A stretch of 31,688 bases of DNA from the IMG/VR virus record IMGVR_UViG_3300029319_000278, positions 1 to 31,688 of that record; one strand, given 5' to 3'. The number at the start of each line of letters is the position of its first letter. Position 1 is the first letter of the stretch. Below the pieces are notes generated by a model that did no database searches, was not told the DNA's origin, and saw only the letters and a list, made by a program, of their open reading frames with translations. Shown here piece after piece: positions 28,529-31,688 of this stretch. The translations under genes were made by a program, and so were the position numbers. The stretch comes from a virus.

Positions 28529-29125
28529 ATGCCTTCCGTGGTCGATATTTGTAATGAGGCGATGGATTTGTTGGGCGCTGCAACTATCACCGCGCTCACA
28601 GAAAACTCTAAAGAAGCCAGATTGTGTAACCGTCGCTTTGAGACTGTTCGTGACTCTGTTCTACGCGCACACCCTTGGAACGTAGCGATTACACGTGCAG
28701 AGCTTGCTAAAGACTCTGCTGCGCCTGCTTTTGGTTTTACCAGTCAGTTTACTTTACCCACAGATCCTTTTTGTTTGCGTGTTCTGTCGTTCTTCAACAG
28801 CAACGTAGACAGCGACATTGCTGCTTACGATACGCAGGTTATGTTCAAGGTGGAGGGGCGCAAGATACTGAGCGACGAAGATACATGCCAGATTGTGTAT
28901 ATCGCCAGAGTAGAGGACACAGAGTTGTTTGACTCCCTGTTGTCTAGCTCTATTGCACACAAACTTGCATCAGAAACAGCGTATGCAATCACCGGCAGCA
29001 CCAGTGTTGCACAAGGCATGCAACAGCTTTACGAGCTACGCCTGCGTGAAGCTAGATCAATAGATGCTATGGAGGGCATGCCTGATAAGATCATTGCTGA
29101 TGATTTTGTGAATATAAGGTTCTAG
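28529..29125 (+). CDS. Tail tubular protein A (T7 gp11-like adaptor)
   Basis: The 198-aa protein has VDICNEAMDLLGA, LTENSKEARLCNRRFETVRDSVLRAHPWNVAITRAEL and the FTLPTDPFCLRVL block, the pattern of the podovirus gp11-type adaptor. It forms the dodecameric ring between portal and tail nozzle. ATG 28529 with AAAGGGG ten bases upstream is preferred over a TTG seven codons before. The next gene begins one base after its stop. Confidence 0.9.
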   Translation: MPSVVDICNEAMDLLGAATITALTENSKEARLCNRRFETVRDSVLRAHPWNVAITRAELAKDSAAPAFGFTSQFTLPTDPFCLRVLSFFNSNVDSDIAAYDTQVMFKVEGRKILSDEDTCQIVYIARVEDTELFDSLLSSSIAHKLASETAYAITGSTSVAQGMQQLYELRLREARSIDAMEGMPDKIIADDFVNIRF

Positions 29126-29126
29126 G

Positions 29127-31544
29127 ATGGCGCGTGTTTCAACTATCATCACAAACTTTCAGTCTGGGGAGTTTTCTCCGCGCTTGGAAGGGCGCATAGA
29201 TTTACAGAAATATAACTCTGGCGCACAAAAACTAGAGAACATGCTTATCTTTCCTCAAGGGGGAGTTACCCGTCGTCCAGGCACCAAGTTTGCTGGACAG
29301 TCTAAAGATGGCGGCAAAGTGCGTCTTATCAACTTTGAGTTTAGCGATGAGCAGGCATATGTGCTTGAGTTTGGTGCAAACTACATACGTTTTTACAAAG
29401 ACGAAGGAATACTTACTGAGGCAACAAAAACGATTACGGGTGCTACAGCAGCCAACCCCGTTGTCATTACGTCAAACTCTCATGGATTCAGCAACGGAGA
29501 TAGAGTTTTCATTTCTAGTGTTGTTGGTATGGTTGAGCTAAATAACAGAGAGTTTACAGTAGCCAATCAAACAACAAATACTTTTGAATTATCTGGCATC
29601 AACGGCAGTGCGTTTACGGCATACAGCAGTGGTGGCACTGCTGGTAAGATTGTTGAGGTAACAACCACATACTCTGCAACAGAGGTGTTTGAGCTAAATC
29701 ATGTGCAGTCAGCAGATGTTTTGTTCTTGGCGCACAAAGACCATGAGCCAGCAAAGTTAACAAGAACTACGACAACTAGCTTTACGCTAGCTGACATAGA
29801 CTTTATTGATGGGCCTTATGAAGATGAAAACTCAACAACGACAACCATTACAGCAAACGCAAACACTGGCACGGTGACACTTACCGCGTCGGCAGATTTG
29901 TTTGATGCGTCTAAGGATGTCGGCTCTATATTTAGATTTAGAGATGTGATTGAGGTATCTCACGATGAGTGGTCTACAAGCGATAATTACTCACAAGATG
30001 ACATCATTCATTTCAACGGCAACGTCTACAAAAAAACAGATTCAGGAACTAACGAGTCAACTGGCGCACAGGCACCTGTACATCTTTCTGGCTCAGAAGT
30101 TTATGGCAACCACACTTGGCAGTACCAACACAGTGGCACGGGCTTTGTAAAAATTACCGCTGTTACAAATGCAACTACAGCGACTGCAATCGTTCAAAAC
30201 AGCTCAGTTAATAGTGTTATCAATGACTTAGTGCTTCCTGCAAACGCAACAGCAGGAACAACAAACTGGTCGCGTGGTGCGTTTAGTATTCGTAACGGCT
30301 TTCCAAGAGCCATTGCCTTTTTTGAAGAGCGTTTGTTTTTTGCTGGCACTACGGCTCAACCGCAAACAATATTTGGCTCTGTCACGGCTGACTTTGAGAA
30401 CCACACTCCTGGTACTGTGGATGACAATGCAATCAACGTGACGATTGCTTCAGACCAAGTAAACGTCATCAAGCACATGATACAGGGACGCTTTCTGCAA
30501 ATCCTAACGTCAAGCGCAGAGTTTACGATGTCTGGCGGTACAGGCACACAACCTATAACACCAACGAATGTAAATGTACTGCGAGAAACTACTTTCGGAT
30601 CATCGAATGTGCGCCCGATACGTGCTGGAGCAAGCACCATCCTGATCCAGAAAGGACAAGAGAAAGTCAAAGAGGTTACCTTTGACTTAGATACCGATGG
30701 TCTTGTTGGACGTGATTTAACCGTCTTGGCAGAACATCTGGCGCGTGGTGGTCTGACTGATATGATTTGGCAGCAAGAACCAGAGCTAATCTTATGGTTT
30801 GTGCGTAATGATGGTGTTTTGATTGGCCTTTCTTATGACCCACAGAACCAAACAGTTGGGTGGCATAGCCATCCTATTGGTAACAGTGGCGTGGTTGAAA
30901 GCATTACTGCAATACCATCAGGTGAAGAAGACCAGGTTTACTTGTCAGTAAAACGCACAATCAACAGCGCAACTGTACGCCACATTGTGTTCATGGAAAA
31001 GATTGAGTTTGGTACTGATGTATCAGATGCGTTCTTTGTAGACTCTGGTCTGACATACGACAGTAGCGCCACAACCACCATAAGTGGGTTGAACCATCTT
31101 GAGGGGGAGACGGTGCAAATTCTTGCAGATGGATCGGCGCACGCAGACAAAACTGTCTCAGGTGGTGCCATAACACTGGATCGTAGCGCTTCTACGGTGC
31201 ATGTAGGCTACTCTTTCGACTCCAAGGTACAAACCCTGCGGATGGAAGCTGGAGCCAATGACGGCGTCTCTCAGGGCAAGATAAAGCGTATTCATGGCAC
31301 AACAGTGCGGTTCATAGATACAGTGGGTGCAGAGATTGGCCCAGATGAAAGCAATCTTGATCGTTTGCCGTTTCGTGATAGTTCTATGTCGATGGACACA
31401 GCTATTCCGATGTTTGATGGCGACAAAGAAATATCTTTCCCATCTGGCTATGATAATGATGCAAGGGTATTTATTAGGCAGTCTCAGCCGTTGCCCATGA
31501 CCGTCTTAGCAGTGATGAGGAGGTCTAATACATTCGATGCTTAA
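29127..31544 (+). CDS. Tail tubular protein B (T7 gp12-like nozzle)
   Basis: The 805-aa protein starts ITNFQSGEFSPRLEGRIDLQKYNSGAQKLENM and LIFPQGGVTRRPGTKFAG, the conserved beginning of podovirus tail nozzle proteins. It has a beta-rich inserted region (about 95-330), and FFEERLFFAGT plus QPQTIFGS, the recurrent nozzle motif. T7 gp12 has 794 aa. It forms the hexameric nozzle to which fibres attach and through which DNA leaves. The gp13-like gene starts eight bases before its stop. Confidence 0.92.
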   Translation: MARVSTIITNFQSGEFSPRLEGRIDLQKYNSGAQKLENMLIFPQGGVTRRPGTKFAGQSKDGGKVRLINFEFSDEQAYVLEFGANYIRFYKDEGILTEATKTITGATAANPVVITSNSHGFSNGDRVFISSVVGMVELNNREFTVANQTTNTFELSGINGSAFTAYSSGGTAGKIVEVTTTYSATEVFELNHVQSADVLFLAHKDHEPAKLTRTTTTSFTLADIDFIDGPYEDENSTTTTITANANTGTVTLTASADLFDASKDVGSIFRFRDVIEVSHDEWSTSDNYSQDDIIHFNGNVYKKTDSGTNESTGAQAPVHLSGSEVYGNHTWQYQHSGTGFVKITAVTNATTATAIVQNSSVNSVINDLVLPANATAGTTNWSRGAFSIRNGFPRAIAFFEERLFFAGTTAQPQTIFGSVTADFENHTPGTVDDNAINVTIASDQVNVIKHMIQGRFLQILTSSAEFTMSGGTGTQPITPTNVNVLRETTFGSSNVRPIRAGASTILIQKGQEKVKEVTFDLDTDGLVGRDLTVLAEHLARGGLTDMIWQQEPELILWFVRNDGVLIGLSYDPQNQTVGWHSHPIGNSGVVESITAIPSGEEDQVYLSVKRTINSATVRHIVFMEKIEFGTDVSDAFFVDSGLTYDSSATTTISGLNHLEGETVQILADGSAHADKTVSGGAITLDRSASTVHVGYSFDSKVQTLRMEAGANDGVSQGKIKRIHGTTVRFIDTVGAEIGPDESNLDRLPFRDSSMSMDTAIPMFDGDKEISFPSGYDNDARVFIRQSQPLPMTVLAVMRRSNTFDA

Positions 31545-31688
31545 CGTGCGACAGTTTCAAGAAAGTGATGTTCATAACATTGAGTTGGGTTATGAGTTCA
31601 CCCCTGAATCAAGGGTAGGGCTATGCAACCACGATAATATTGTGGGTTATACTCTGGTAGATGGTGAGGAGATACTTGCTGTTGGTGG
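31537..31688 (+). CDS. gp13-like internal virion protein (GNAT fold), N-terminal part
   Basis: ATG 31537, overlapping the end of the nozzle gene, opens MLNVRQFQESDVHNIELGYE and runs out of the window at 31688, where the sequence repeats the first 101 bases. Joined to 102-372 it gives a 140-aa protein. The N-terminal VRQFQESDVHNI and later VGYTLVDGEEILAVGG segments are the first strand-helix and central strands of the GNAT fold, as in the T7 gp13/DUF2833 family. Confidence 0.85.
   Translation, partial: MLNVRQFQESDVHNIELGYEFTPESRVGLCNHDNIVGYTLVDGEEILAVG
31588..31688. repeat. Terminal redundancy, right copy
   Basis: This is the second copy of bases 1-101; the only difference is T at 31590 against C at 3. 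The reading frame of the gp13-like gene continues without a break when the copies are merged. Confidence 0.95.

Noticed and set aside
1-31688. CRISPR arrays, tRNA genes, insertion sequences and att-like repeats
   Set aside because: None was found by reading both strands; the only repeats are the terminal redundancy, the 28-base iterons and coding repeats.

Overview
The window is a complete, circularly permuted genome of a small podovirus. The first 101 bases recur at 31588-31688 with one synonymous mismatch, giving a unique length of 31,587 bp. The virion genes are those of a T7-like short-tailed phage: portal, scaffold, capsid, two tail tubular proteins, a gp13-like acetyltransferase-fold protein, three internal virion (ejection) proteins and a T7-gp17-type tail fibre with an S74 chaperone. 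I see no DNA polymerase, primase, helicase, RNA polymerase, integrase or tRNA gene. Base composition looks mid-40s %GC by eye. The small conserved genes resemble those of uncultured marine phages, so a marine proteobacterial host is likely, but the host cannot be fixed from this sequence.

Layout. (1) The late arm is on the + strand from 21525 through the circle junction to 13069: small terminase, a tiny basic protein, large terminase, an 11-residue-repeat protein, portal, scaffold, capsid, decoration-like protein, tail tubular A and B, gp13-like protein, internal virion proteins, tail fibre, then a lysis region (holin candidates, T4-type lysozyme) threaded with very small Lys/Arg-rich proteins. 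(2) Early operon A is on the - strand, 17032 to 13053: PD-(D/E)XK exonuclease-like protein, winged helix, ParB-like protein, coiled-coil peptide, Rad52/ERF-like annealing protein, a protein ending in an SSB-type DDDIPF tip, an excisionase-like HTH, a zinc protein and an orphan. This is a recombination module. (3) A + strand cassette at 17113-18442 holds a Cro/CI-type HTH, a DnaJ-type zinc finger protein, an N6-adenine methyltransferase and a PD-(D/E)XK nuclease. It ends at an iteron-bearing, AT-rich intergenic region (18443-18658, candidate origin) and an intrinsic terminator. (4) Early operon B is on the - strand, 21197 to 18668: small orphan genes and a second Cro/CI-type HTH, driven by a sigma70-like promoter at 21228-21256.

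The most striking element is RNA. Between two genes of early operon B, on the - strand at 20234-20293, lies a full type II hammerhead ribozyme: GAAA, a 9-bp stem III, a GUC cleavage triplet, a 6-bp stem I, CUGAUGA and a GGCC/GGCC stem II. It starts in the stop codon of the upstream gene and sits just before the next gene's ribosome binding site. The other two long gaps in the same operon (79 and 92 nt) also hold compact multi-hairpin structures at the same place, one arranged like a degenerate hammerhead. Seven early genes share the leader GAAAGGATCAA just before their start. Together these suggest that operon B is regulated after transcription, by RNA self-cleavage and structured intercistronic elements.
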